Shown: positions 27,719 to 37,054, counted from the first letter of the stretch. The stretch: 51,357 nt of DNA from an uncultured Nitrosomonas sp. (GCA_902826055.1 CADEDJ010000001.1:77815-129171); one strand, 5' to 3'. Program-made: numbers and translations. The notes: generated from the letters alone by a model not told the origin.

Positions 27719-27832
27719 CCGGTTGAAGTTGGTGGCAATAAAGCGCTTCGCAGCAAGCGATAGGTATTTATTACGCTCTTCAATCTGCTGGTTTTCAGTC
27801 CATTTGTTCCTCAAGGAATGAGATTCAACCGG
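27719..27832 (+). ncRNA. Nested-stem element in the RTX gene leader (putative structured RNA)
   Basis: CCGGTTGAA (27719-27727) pairs exactly with TTCAACCGG (27824-27832). Inside it, AATAAA pairs with TTTATT, and further in CGCTT pairs with AAGCG around a six-base loop. This three-level nesting over 114 bases lies about 150 bases before the RTX start codon. It matches no riboswitch I know; the function is inferred only from geometry. Confidence 0.35.
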
Positions 27833-27980
27833 AGGAAATTAAAAGAGAAATAATAGTTATTTGCAGTGATGGTAACGGGTCAACCAATGATAAACAGAAA
27901 CATAAGCAGTGCTTGCAGTGTGCAGTAGACAAACAGTTACATCAAATTGAATTTTAATACTTATTTTGGAGAAAAGCGGT

Positions 27981-30890
27981 ATGGCTGATCCGGTTTTTAA
28001 TTTTGTAGCGACCAATCCATTTGGTCTAAGTAATGCAGGTATTGGTTATGATGCTAATGCCATTTTTACTGATATCGACGGTGATGGTGATCAGGATGCC
28101 TTCATAGGCAATAGTGATGGCAGTACGTTGTTTTTTAGAAATACAGGGACAGCCAACAATCCAGTATTTGCTGCTCCCATTACAAATCCATTTGGTTTAC
28201 GGGATGTGGGTTTTGATTCCAGCCCAAGCCTTGTGGATATTGACGGTGATGGTGATCAGGATGCCTTCATAGGCAATAGTGATGGCAATACGTTATTTTT
28301 CAGAAATACAGGAACAGCCAGCAATCCAGTGTTTGCTTCTCCCACTACAAATCCGTTTGGTTTTAAAGCTGTACATTATGCTGCTGTACCGACTTTTGCA
28401 GATATCGACGGCGATGGTGATTGGGATGCTTTTGTAGGTGATTATTATGGTACCGTACATTTTTTCAAAAATGTCGGAACAGCGAAAAATCCAACATTTG
28501 CTGCTCCGATAACTCAGCCGTTTGGTCTGAGTGCGAATTATTTTGCTGATCCTACTTTTGTCGATATTGATAACGATGGCGATTTAGATGCCTTTATAGG
28601 GAGCCGGGCAGGGCCATTTAGTCGTGGTGGTGACGATGAGACTCATTTTTTCAGGAATATAGGGACTGTCAGCAATCCGAAATTTTACTTTGCTGCGTAT
28701 AATCCTTTTGGTTTAAAGGGGGCAGACCCTAATTTTGTTGATATTGACGGTGATCGTGATTTAGATGCATTTACAGACAGATTTGATGGTAATACTGATT
28801 TTTTCAAAAATACAGGAATAGGTTTTACGCCAGAATTCAATTCTGGATCCGCGCTTTTCCCTCGAGATAATGTAGGTAGGAATCCCAACCCCAGCTTGGT
28901 CGATATTGACGGTGATGGAGATCTGGATGCTTTTGTAGGAGATATCTATGGTGATGTAAATTTTTTCAAGAATACGGGAACAGCAAGCAATCCGGTGTTT
29001 GTTGCTGCTAACGTTAATCCTTTTGGTTTAAGTAATGTGGGTTATGGTGCTGCCAGCCCCACTTTTGTTGATATTGATAACGATGGTGATCAGGATGCTT
29101 TTATAGGTAATTTTAATGGCAATACATTGTTTTTTAGGAATACAGGGACAGCCAACAATCCAGTATTTGCTGCTCCCATTACAAATCCATTTGGTTTACG
29201 GGATGTGGGTACTGGTGCCCAACCTGCTTTTGCGGATATCGACGGCGATGGTGATCTGGATGCTTTTGTGGGCGGTAATGATCTGTTCTTTTTCAGGAAT
29301 ATAGGGACAGCCAATAATCCGTCTTTTGCCGCTCCAACAATTAATCCGTTTGGTTTGGGTGGTTTAGAGTTTAACTTTGTCGATTTTGATCGCGATGGTG
29401 ATTTAGATGCTTTTGCGAGTGATGTTACCGAGGTACTGTTTTTTAAGAACACCGGTACAGTCAATAATCCTGTATTTGCTAAACCTGTTAATAGTCCATT
29501 TGGCCTGTCATCGTTTTATGCTAATGCCAGCCCAGTTTTTGCTGATATCGAAGGTGATGGCGATCTGGATGCTTTCATTGGTTTTGATTTTTATTATGCA
29601 GGTATCCATGAGGTAGCATTTTTCGTGAATAATCAGGCGCCGAACGTGGCAAATCTGACTGTCGCTGAGAAATACACTAAGAATACGCCACTCAATCTGA
29701 AAAATATCGTCATTAGCGACCCGGATAGTCCGAATGTGACGGTGACCTTAACGTTATCTAACAGTGCCGCAGGGAGTTTAAGTACGGCCACGTCGGGCAC
29801 AGTGACTTCCTCTTACAATGCCAGCACAGGGAAATGGACAGCAAGCGGTGCACTAGCCGATGTGAATACGCTGTTAGCGGGAGTGATTTTTACACCGGCT
29901 GCGAATTTTATTGGTACTTTTACAATTAACACCAGTATTTCCGATGGAGCGGCAGAGCCGCTTACCGGTAGCAAAAGTTTCACTGCAGGTGCAGGTGCGT
30001 TTCTGGTTAGCACCGCAGGAAACAATATCCTGACGGGCACCTCATCGAATAACGATACTGTCACTTATGTTTCTGCTACCGGGCCGGTTACTGTTTCGTT
30101 GAACATCACCACGCAACAAAATACCGTTAATGCAGGATTGGACACCATTACCCAAGTTGAAAATCTCATCGGTAGCGCCTTTGCTGATAATCTGACGGGT
30201 AATGTAGCCGATAATGTACTGGAGGGTAAAGCTGGTAACGATATGCTGCTTGGTTGGTCAGGAGCGGATACCATGATTGGCGGACCAGGGAATGACACTT
30301 ACTTTGTTGAAAATACGGGTGATGTCGTTTATGAGAAGCTCAACGAGGGTACTGATACTGTCAGCAGTCGATTGACCTACATCCTACCAGCCAATGTAGA
30401 GAACCTCATATTAACAGGGACAGCGGCGATCAATGGCACGGGTAATAGTGCGGCTAATGTGATTACTGGCAATTCTGCTGCCAACAAATTAAATGGCTTG
30501 GCGGGTAATGATATTTTGAATGGTGCAAATGGTAACGACTTGCTCAATGGTGGCGCGGGTACCAATACACTGACAGGTGGATTAGGTAACGATATCTTCA
30601 GATTTACGACAAAAGTTCACGCTGATACGGTTGCTGACTATAACGTAGCCAATGACACAGTTCAGCTTGATAATGCGGTATTTACTGCATTGACCGCCAC
30701 AGGCACGTTGGCCGCCGCACGGTTCAGGGTGGGGGCACAAGCGTTGGATGCCAATGACAATGTCATTTATAACAAAACTGCAGGCACGCTTTGGTACGAT
30801 GCGGATGGCAATGGCGCAGGCGCTGCGGTACAGATTGCCGTCATTGGCAGCGGATTGAATCTCACCCATGTGGATATTGTAGTGATCTAA
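27981..30890 (+). CDS. Large FG-GAP (VCBS-type) repeat exoprotein with RTX C-terminus
   Basis: The 969-residue protein has ten repeats of about 60 residues with a DIDGDGDxDAF calcium loop and an NPFGL spacer (about residues 1-545), which would form beta-propeller blades. A cadherin/Bap-like region (about 550-680) follows. RTX motifs of the GGxGNDxL type run through about 725-890. There is no N-terminal signal peptide, so export is probably by a type I system using a C-terminal signal. No type I transporter genes are nearby. Start at ATG 27981 chosen for GGAG nine bases before it. The repeats are close copies at DNA level: 28138-28211 and 29138-29211 are essentially identical. Probably a surface or biofilm adhesin. 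Confidence 0.93.
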   Translation: MADPVFNFVATNPFGLSNAGIGYDANAIFTDIDGDGDQDAFIGNSDGSTLFFRNTGTANNPVFAAPITNPFGLRDVGFDSSPSLVDIDGDGDQDAFIGNSDGNTLFFRNTGTASNPVFASPTTNPFGFKAVHYAAVPTFADIDGDGDWDAFVGDYYGTVHFFKNVGTAKNPTFAAPITQPFGLSANYFADPTFVDIDNDGDLDAFIGSRAGPFSRGGDDETHFFRNIGTVSNPKFYFAAYNPFGLKGADPNFVDIDGDRDLDAFTDRFDGNTDFFKNTGIGFTPEFNSGSALFPRDNVGRNPNPSLVDIDGDGDLDAFVGDIYGDVNFFKNTGTASNPVFVAANVNPFGLSNVGYGAASPTFVDIDNDGDQDAFIGNFNGNTLFFRNTGTANNPVFAAPITNPFGLRDVGTGAQPAFADIDGDGDLDAFVGGNDLFFFRNIGTANNPSFAAPTINPFGLGGLEFNFVDFDRDGDLDAFASDVTEVLFFKNTGTVNNPVFAKPVNSPFGLSSFYANASPVFADIEGDGDLDAFIGFDFYYAGIHEVAFFVNNQAPNVANLTVAEKYTKNTPLNLKNIVISDPDSPNVTVTLTLSNSAAGSLSTATSGTVTSSYNASTGKWTASGALADVNTLLAGVIFTPAANFIGTFTINTSISDGAAEPLTGSKSFTAGAGAFLVSTAGNNILTGTSSNNDTVTYVSATGPVTVSLNITTQQNTVNAGLDTITQVENLIGSAFADNLTGNVADNVLEGKAGNDMLLGWSGADTMIGGPGNDTYFVENTGDVVYEKLNEGTDTVSSRLTYILPANVENLILTGTAAINGTGNSAANVITGNSAANKLNGLAGNDILNGANGNDLLNGGAGTNTLTGGLGNDIFRFTTKVHADTVADYNVANDTVQLDNAVFTALTATGTLAAARFRVGAQALDANDNVIYNKTAGTLWYDADGNGAGAAVQIAVIGSGLNLTHVDIVVI

Positions 30891-31059
30891 GTAAAGCCGG
30901 TAATTAAAAAATATAATCCCGCATATAACAAAAAGGAGACTTCAGCATAACCGGCTTTTTGAATAGCTTAGTATTTTTAAGTAATTGATTTTATGAATTA
31001 CACATACAAAGAAAATTTTAGAAACACCGTTATGCAGAGGTCTCAAAAGAGGAGAAAGA

Positions 31060-31746
31060 ATGAAGCTTGTTAGCCGTCTAATTACGTGGTCATTATTTTG
31101 TATTTCAATGCACACAATAGCAGCGCCCGTAGCACCCGTACTGACTTATTCTATCGATGGAACGACTATAACTGTTAGCTGGAATGAAGTTCCCGGCGCA
31201 AATCAGTATAAATTGAGCTATGCCCCTGTTCCATACATCGGACCACAGTCGATAGGTACTGTAGATGTAGGAACACAGACGAGTTTTTCTACCGATTTGT
31301 GGGAAGGAGCAGCCTTCTACATTGCTGTTCAAGCAGGTGATGATCAAGGTTTTAGTAGATATTCTAATATCGAGAGCTTTACGATTATTCCATCCTCTCC
31401 TTCCTCGATAAATCTCTCCGGAAATTGGATGTTCACTGAAACAAGTTCAGGAACTGACTGCGGCAGTGTTCCAAGAAAACTGATTAACGGAATCGTTGAG
31501 ATTAGTCAATTAAATGATACGGTAACGATAAAATTTCCAGGCGGATCTGTCATCGGTGACATACTGGATAATGAGGAACTGGGAATGTTTGGAAATATCT
31601 CCGAAGACGGGGGTGGCACGACTCAAATCGTAATGGACTTCTTTATTACACCAGGAAATCCAAACTTGTCTGGATTTGCAGGATGGACGTGGGTGAATGG
31701 GTCAACAGAATGTTCGGGTAGCTCGAATATTTTATTATCAAAATAA
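31060..31746 (+). CDS. Secreted protein with fibronectin-III-like domain
   Basis: The 228-residue protein has a signal peptide (MKLVSRLITWSLFCISMHTIA, cleaved before about residue 22). A fibronectin type III-like domain covers about 25-108 (APVLTYSIDGTTITVSWNEV onwards). The C-terminal domain (about 115-228) has two conserved-looking cysteines and Gly-rich strands. I cannot name a family for it. GAGGAG precedes the ATG. It follows the RTX gene by 169 bases, so a functional link as another surface protein is possible. Confidence 0.75.
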   Translation: MKLVSRLITWSLFCISMHTIAAPVAPVLTYSIDGTTITVSWNEVPGANQYKLSYAPVPYIGPQSIGTVDVGTQTSFSTDLWEGAAFYIAVQAGDDQGFSRYSNIESFTIIPSSPSSINLSGNWMFTETSSGTDCGSVPRKLINGIVEISQLNDTVTIKFPGGSVIGDILDNEELGMFGNISEDGGGTTQIVMDFFITPGNPNLSGFAGWTWVNGSTECSGSSNILLSK

Positions 31747-31838
31747 TGCGGTTATTGCTATAGTTCGATAAAGCTAATAGCTCTTATAAGATCGTAAGCT
31801 ATATCCATACAATATTAGCCAGAAAATTAGAATGAGCT

Positions 31839-32135
31839 TTGCAAATCACAGACCAGGATATTGCCGCCAACCGCACGCGTAAAAAAATTCGGCAGCAAAT
31901 TCTGGGTCATGGCACGGGCAGACACCAAGCTGATGAAATCTTCACGCTCGGCAAGCAAGATGTTGATGCACTCGCTGTCAGTCTCGGCGACAAACCGTAT
32001 TTCCTAAACGACCAGCCTACCACACTCGATGCCTCGGCATTTGGTTTGCTGGTCAATATCATTGCTTGCCCTATCGAATCACCGCTAAAAGAGTACAGTT
32101 TATCCAAAGATAATCTGGTTCATTATGTTGAATGA
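31839..32135 (+). pseudogene. GST 3' fragment (truncated copy)
   Basis: The open frame matches residues of the GST C-terminal domain (NRTRKKI to NLVHYVE) but lacks the thioredoxin-like half and catalytic region. It ends early at a TGA where the intact gene has CGA (GTTGAATGA against GTTGAACGA). It is the second copy of a roughly 300 bp direct repeat. No ribosome site suits its start. It is not expected to yield a working enzyme. Confidence 0.9.
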
Positions 32136-32162
32136 ATCATGCAGGAATACTATCCGGATTTG
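31858..32162 (+). repeat. Direct repeat copy B (GST 3' end)
   Basis: Same-orientation match to 27244-27553, about 94 percent identical. Similarity fades after 32162 but a weak match to the bases following the intact gene may continue. Confidence 0.85.
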
Positions 32163-32264
32163 TACCTAGATCATCAATCCAAATGAATTTGCAACAAAGT
32201 GGGATAAAATGAACTCAAACGAATTTATCCGACCTGCTAATCATTATTGATAAAGGAGACTAGC

Positions 32265-32804
32265 ATGCGCATTTTTCTATTTTTAATCACATTTTTTATA
32301 ACTCTTCCCGCTTTCAGTTGCAATAGCACATTGTTGGATCAGAATTTCCGTAAACTTGCCGCATCAGATACCGTAAATTTGTGTCAAACCTATTCCGGTA
32401 AAGTACTGCTTGTCGTCAACACCGCAAGTAAATGCGGATACACACCGCAATACGAAGGTTTGGAAAAATTGCATGAAAAATATCAACAGCAAGGTCTTGT
32501 CGTACTCGGCTTTCCCTCTAACGACTTTATGGGACAGGAACCCGGAAGCGAAACGGAAATTCAGGATTTCTGCCGTCTTACGTATGACGTCAAATTTCCG
32601 ATGTTCGAGAAAACCGCGGTAAAGAAAGAGCATGCTCATCCTTTTTATGTACAACTGGCTGAATTATCAGGTACCTATCCGACATGGAATTTTCACAAGT
32701 ATCTGATCGGCCGCGATGGCAAGTTCATCGCACAATTCAGTCCGCACACAAAACCCTTTGATCCTACCGTAGTAACCGCCATCGAGCGGGCGTTACAGCA
32801 ATAA
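32265..32804 (+). CDS. Glutathione peroxidase family protein, exported
   Basis: A 179-residue thiol peroxidase with an N-terminal signal peptide (MRIFLFLITFFITLPAFS) placing it in the periplasm. The catalytic Cys is in NTASKCGYTPQYEGL and the Gln/Trp tetrad is seen in FPSNDFMGQEPGS and WNFHKYL. It reduces peroxides using a thiol donor. AAAGGAG precedes the ATG at 32265. The HIRAN-like gene follows after four bases, so they likely share a transcript. Confidence 0.93.
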   Translation: MRIFLFLITFFITLPAFSCNSTLLDQNFRKLAASDTVNLCQTYSGKVLLVVNTASKCGYTPQYEGLEKLHEKYQQQGLVVLGFPSNDFMGQEPGSETEIQDFCRLTYDVKFPMFEKTAVKKEHAHPFYVQLAELSGTYPTWNFHKYLIGRDGKFIAQFSPHTKPFDPTVVTAIERALQQ

Positions 32805-32808
32805 CTCA

Positions 32809-33432
32809 ATGAAAAAACAACCGCAATCTTCTTGCGATACATCAGACAAGCAGAAACCAGGAATCAGCATTCTTTCAATCCTGGTTTTATCTTTATTTAT
32901 AGGACTGATTGCCGGCGCCGGTGTCGACAAGTCGCAAATAGTTCCAATAGCGCTCATTTCAGCAGTCATATTATTTATCAACCGGAACAAAATCGCCGCA
33001 AGTGATACCACGCCCTGGTCAAAAAACAATGAACAGCAACACAATCCGACAAGCACCTATATCTGGCCAGAACTAGGACAATTTGCTTGCACAATTTCAG
33101 CAGAACCCTATCAAGACACACTTCAGCAATTATTGCAGGAAAATATCATCAACGTTGATGATGATTCGGATCCTATGGCACATATCCTGCAAGCACAACT
33201 CATACCCGACAACAGTAATCCTTACGACAGCGAAGTTGTATGGGTCAGCATTCACAATCGCTCTGTCGGCTATTTAAGCCGTAAACATGCCCACAATTTT
33301 CTCCGCACACTCAATGAAAAAGGGCTATCCAATCAAATTACCCTTTGTAACGCAATCATTACGAAAAATGATGCGACAAATAGTAAAAAGCCTGGCTATG
33401 GTGTAAAGCTCGATATTGAAGCATTTGAATAA
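32809..33432 (+). CDS. Membrane protein with HIRAN-like domain
   Basis: The 207-residue protein has two hydrophobic segments (about residues 20-60). A C-terminal region follows with LIPDNSNPYDSEVVWVSI and SVGYLSRKHAHNFLRTLNEKG, which is the pattern of HIRAN domains (DNPYDxxAVxV...VGYL). HIRAN domains bind DNA ends in helicases such as HLTF, but standalone membrane versions exist and have no known role. The near-abutting glutathione peroxidase gene suggests co-expression. Confidence 0.7.
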   Translation: MKKQPQSSCDTSDKQKPGISILSILVLSLFIGLIAGAGVDKSQIVPIALISAVILFINRNKIAASDTTPWSKNNEQQHNPTSTYIWPELGQFACTISAEPYQDTLQQLLQENIINVDDDSDPMAHILQAQLIPDNSNPYDSEVVWVSIHNRSVGYLSRKHAHNFLRTLNEKGLSNQITLCNAIITKNDATNSKKPGYGVKLDIEAFE

Positions 33433-33455
33433 TATGCTGAAGATAATTTCATTCA

Positions 33456-33503
33456 GAAAAACAAAAAATGGCAGCGCTTCCCCCGTTTCGATTGACCGCT
33501 GCC
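33456..33503 (-). terminator. Rho-independent terminator of the PEP-CTERM gene
   Basis: On the minus strand a GGCAGCG/CGCTGCC stem of seven base pairs (33470-33476 with 33497-33503) is followed by ATTTTTTGTTTTT. It lies directly after the stop of the leftward gene and may also stop the rightward HIRAN-like gene transcript. Confidence 0.75.
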
Positions 33504-33511
33504 CACGTCAA

Positions 33512-34708
33512 TTAAACCACTGTTTCCTTTCTGCGCCACGCCATAAATCTAATCAACCCTAGGCCAGCCAGCAGCATGAGATAAGTTTCAGGTTCAGGAA
33601 TTGGTGGTGGAGGCGGTGGAATAAAAATAGGATTGGGCGTAAATAGGGTATCAGGTGTATATGACAGTATAAATGCTTCTGATACGCCAAGACTGTTAAC
33701 TCCTCCTCCCATGATTTGCCCATTGTTGTTGATGTGACCAACAACAATACTCTTCCATCCGTCAGCGATGACGGCATCCAATAACGAAAGATCGGTTATC
33801 CCGCCATGACTATATAAGAACGCATGAGAATCGCCATTTGCCGTTTCAGCCCATCCCACTGCTTCTCCCGCATCATTGATGCTCAGTGCCTCGCTGAAAT
33901 ATCCACCCAGGGTACCGAGGTTAGTCATATCCGCGCCGTCAGGGCCGGTAATGAACGCGTGGTGATAGAAAATATCGCTGATTTCTCCAACATTTCCCAC
34001 AACCTGCCCGGAATTGTTGATGTCATTGCCAGCGCTGAAATTACCATTCAACGTACCCAAGTCGATCATGCCTACGCCGTTAGCACCCGTAATAAAAGCA
34101 TGGCTATCAACGTTAGTATTTCCCCTTTGAGCCCATCCCGTCACCTGCCCGGAATTATTGATTCCAGTAGCAGAACTAGCCTCCCCCCCAAAAGTACCCA
34201 AATCCGTTATGCCAATACCGTTAGCACCGGTAATAAAAGCGTGAGAATCATTGCCAATAGGATCACGATCCCCAACAATCTGTCCTGAATCGTTGATGTC
34301 AAAAACTTCACCATTAACGCCTAAGTCACCTACATCAGTCATGCCTTTACCGTCAGGGCCCGTTATAAAGGCATGGGAAGAAATTGAATCAAAAGTGGAA
34401 GATTCCCCCGCTACTTGTCCAGAATTATTGATCCCACTAGCAAAACTACTGTCGCTTCCACCCAAGGTACCGATATCAGTCATACCTATACCGTTAGGAC
34501 CTGTTATAAATGCATGATAAGTATCAGTATCATCGATAGCAAAACTACCCGCTATTTGGCCAGAATCGTTCATCGCGCCACCACCCAAATCACCCAATCC
34601 TCTAATCGACCAATCCGCATGCGCCATTGCAGAAATTGACGCGACACAAACTCCGGTAAGAAACATGGAAATGTATTTAAGTTTTGTTCGCTTGCATAGA
34701 ATGCTCAT
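33512..34708 (-). CDS. HAF-repeat PEP-CTERM exoprotein
   Basis: A 398-residue secreted protein with an N-terminal signal (hydrophobic FLTGVCVASISAMAHA). At least six repeats follow of the HAF type: DLGTLGG, INNSGQVxG, SHAFITGxxG. The C-terminus is a PEP-CTERM sorting signal: PIPEPETYLMLLAGLGLIRF plus a WRRKE tail. Such proteins are cut and anchored or released by exosortase EpsH/XrtA. The exosortase genes are not in this window. Probably an exopolysaccharide-associated surface protein. Confidence 0.93.
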   Translation of the reverse strand: MSILCKRTKLKYISMFLTGVCVASISAMAHADWSIRGLGDLGGGAMNDSGQIAGSFAIDDTDTYHAFITGPNGIGMTDIGTLGGSDSSFASGINNSGQVAGESSTFDSISSHAFITGPDGKGMTDVGDLGVNGEVFDINDSGQIVGDRDPIGNDSHAFITGANGIGITDLGTFGGEASSATGINNSGQVTGWAQRGNTNVDSHAFITGANGVGMIDLGTLNGNFSAGNDINNSGQVVGNVGEISDIFYHHAFITGPDGADMTNLGTLGGYFSEALSINDAGEAVGWAETANGDSHAFLYSHGGITDLSLLDAVIADGWKSIVVGHINNNGQIMGGGVNSLGVSEAFILSYTPDTLFTPNPIFIPPPPPPIPEPETYLMLLAGLGLIRFMAWRRKETVV

Positions 34709-34879
34709 GATGACCTCTTAGAATAAATAGTTTTTACTGCATGGGAGAAACAAGGGAGTGCTGTTATTGATGACTGCGGCAACCTCTCACGGAAAATACT
34801 GTAAGCTCAGTTGGCTGTCAATGAGAAATACAAGTGAATCAAAACATAAGTACTTATCTCATCAGCAATAGCCAATTCT

Positions 34880-37054
34880 CTAATCCGCTTTAACACCTGT
34901 CTTTGCACGCCGTTTAGTATGATATTTCTCCAGCCATTTCAGCAGCCATTGCGGCGCATGCGCGCGTTTCCAAGCCCCTGCGGCATATTTATTGGCTTCC
35001 GACCAGGTGGGATAAGTGTGAATGGTGGCAAGAATCTTGTTCAACCCCAGGCCATGCTTCATGGCCAGTATAAATTCGGCAAGCAAATCGCTGGCATGCG
35101 CACCAACGATACAGACACCGAGAATGCGATCCCTACCGGGCACCGTCAGCACTTTGACAAATCCATGCGCCGCTTCATCCGCAATCGCGCGATCCAGTTC
35201 TTTCAAGTCGAAACATGTTACTTCAAAGGCAATACCACGCGCTTGGGCTTGTTTTTCCGATAATCCCACGCGGGCCACTTCCGGATCGGTGAAAGTAGTC
35301 CAAGGAACCACCGAATAATCCACCTTGAATGACTTAATATTGCCAAACAAGGCATTGACCGATGCATACCAGGCTTGATGCGCAGCCATGTGTGTAAACT
35401 GGTAAGGACCGGCGGCATCGCCGCAAACATAGATATTGGGATAAAGGGTTTGCAGCCAGGCATTAGTTTCAATAGCGCGCGCATCGGATATTGGAATACC
35501 CAGTTGTTCCAATCCGAAACCTTCTGTGCGCGGCACCCGGCCGATGGCACAGAGCAGCGCATCAAACGGCAACCGCAATGACGCGCCGCTTTGATCGCAT
35601 ACCAATAAAAATTGCGCATCACCTTCTTTTTCACAGCGCAACGTTTCGGTTTGCGTCAGTATTGTCACGCCGTCAGCTTGCAATGCCGCGCTAACCAAGC
35701 TCACTGCATCGGCGTCTTCCCGCGGCAACAAATCACTGCGCACTACTTGCGTCACCTGGCAATCCAGACGCGCAAAGGCTTGCGCCAGTTCGCAGCCAAT
35801 CGGCCCGCCACCCAGTACGATTAAGCGCTGCGGTCGTTCGGTTAATGCCCAAATGGTATCGGAAGTGTAATAACGCACCGATTCCAGACCGGGAATCTTG
35901 GGTATTACCGGATTTGCGCCGGTTGCGATAACGATAGCCCGCGTGGTCAGTGTTTGCCCGTTGAGTTCCACCGACCACGGTGAAGTAATCATCGCATTGC
36001 CGTGTATTACCTCGACACCCAACTGCCTGTAACGCTCCTCCGAGTCATGCGGCGCAACAGTTCTAATCACCCTATGAACCCTCGCCATCACTTGCGCGAA
36101 ATCATACTGTGTACTGATCTGAGTAACGCCTAGCGATTGCGCATTTTTTACCTGATGCAAGAAAGTGGCGGTACGAATCAAAGCCTTCGATGGCACGCAA
36201 CCGTAATTGAGACAATCGCCTCCCATTTTGTGATGCTCGATTAGTGTCACCTTAGCGCGCGTGGCCGCGGCAATGTAAGCACTTACCAGCCCGGCAGCAC
36301 CGGCGCCGATTACGATCAGATTACGGTCAAACTGCACCGGTTTGGGCCAACGCGCATACAACCGCCGCGTCTTGACCCGTTCGATCACCCAACGCGTCAG
36401 CCACGGAAACAGCGCCAGTACAGTCAATGAAATTACCAATGCTGGCGACATGATATCCGATAACCCGGTAATCGCCGCCAATTGCGTGCCCGCATTGACA
36501 TATACGGCGGTTCCGGCAAGCATCCCGGCTAAGCTGACCCAAAAATACGTGCTACTTGGAAGCGTCGTCAATCCCATCAGTAAATTGATCAGGAAAAACG
36601 GAAACACCGGTGCCAAGCGTAGTGAAAACAAATAAAACGCCCCATCGCGTGCCAATCCTTTATTGATGGTTTCCAGACGTTCGCCAAAACGCCGCTGCAC
36701 GAAATCCCGCAACAAGTAGCGCGCCATCCAAAACGCCAGCGTGGCACCGATGGTGGCCGATAATAACACCACCGGCACACCGATCCACACGCCAAACATG
36801 GCACCGCCGGCCAGAGTCAATACCGTCGCACCGGGAAACGACAATGCCGCCATGACGATGTAGATCAAGGAATAAATGCCGATGACCAGCAGTGGTTGTT
36901 GCTGATAGACCTGATGTAAATTATCGTGGCTTTCTTTAAGTGCTTCGAAACTTAAGAAACGACCCAGATCGAACATAAAAAAACAACTTATGATCAAACC
37001 CACTAATAAAACGATCCACGCGCGTTTCTTCATTTTTTCCTTTACAGCATCCAT
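34880..37054 (-). CDS. TVP38/TMEM64 membrane domain fused to FAD disulfide reductase
   Basis: A 724-residue fusion. Residues about 15-235 form a TVP38/DedA-like membrane domain (SFPGATVLTLAGGAMFG, FFLINLLMGLTTLPSSTYF). Residues about 245-715 are a class I pyridine nucleotide-disulfide oxidoreductase with a FAD motif VIGAGAAGLVSA and a redox-active GGDCLNYGCVPSKA pair. A NAD(P)H motif VLGGGPIGCELAQ and a C-terminal dimer motif with HTYPTWSEANKYAAG complete it. MerA-like accessory cysteines and an N-terminal metal-binding domain are absent, so mercury reduction is unlikely. The fusion occurs in several bacteria; its substrate is unknown. Confidence 0.93.
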   Translation of the reverse strand: MDAVKEKMKKRAWIVLLVGLIISCFFMFDLGRFLSFEALKESHDNLHQVYQQQPLLVIGIYSLIYIVMAALSFPGATVLTLAGGAMFGVWIGVPVVLLSATIGATLAFWMARYLLRDFVQRRFGERLETINKGLARDGAFYLFSLRLAPVFPFFLINLLMGLTTLPSSTYFWVSLAGMLAGTAVYVNAGTQLAAITGLSDIMSPALVISLTVLALFPWLTRWVIERVKTRRLYARWPKPVQFDRNLIVIGAGAAGLVSAYIAAATRAKVTLIEHHKMGGDCLNYGCVPSKALIRTATFLHQVKNAQSLGVTQISTQYDFAQVMARVHRVIRTVAPHDSEERYRQLGVEVIHGNAMITSPWSVELNGQTLTTRAIVIATGANPVIPKIPGLESVRYYTSDTIWALTERPQRLIVLGGGPIGCELAQAFARLDCQVTQVVRSDLLPREDADAVSLVSAALQADGVTILTQTETLRCEKEGDAQFLLVCDQSGASLRLPFDALLCAIGRVPRTEGFGLEQLGIPISDARAIETNAWLQTLYPNIYVCGDAAGPYQFTHMAAHQAWYASVNALFGNIKSFKVDYSVVPWTTFTDPEVARVGLSEKQAQARGIAFEVTCFDLKELDRAIADEAAHGFVKVLTVPGRDRILGVCIVGAHASDLLAEFILAMKHGLGLNKILATIHTYPTWSEANKYAAGAWKRAHAPQWLLKWLEKYHTKRRAKTGVKAD

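Larger units (their letters stand above)
27562..27980. other. Intergenic region with hairpins ahead of the FG-GAP/RTX gene
   Basis: About 420 bases without a coding gene. A C-rich imperfect hairpin lies at about 27613-27633, a perfect nine-base-pair terminator-like hairpin at 27675-27697, and a nested-stem structure at 27719-27832. The ribosome site GGAG is at 27968-27971. Confidence 0.5.

Noticed and set aside
27719..27832. c-di-GMP riboswitch ahead of the RTX gene
   Set aside because: The conserved GEMM sequence blocks are not recognisable, so I only report an unclassified structure.
28060..29600. CRISPR-like array from regularly spaced repeats
   Set aside because: The periodic repeats are in-frame FG-GAP blades of one protein, not identical spaced repeats.
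34880..37054. Mercuric reductase
   Set aside because: The CLNYGC reductase core is shared, but the C-terminal vicinal cysteines and the heavy-metal domain of MerA are missing.
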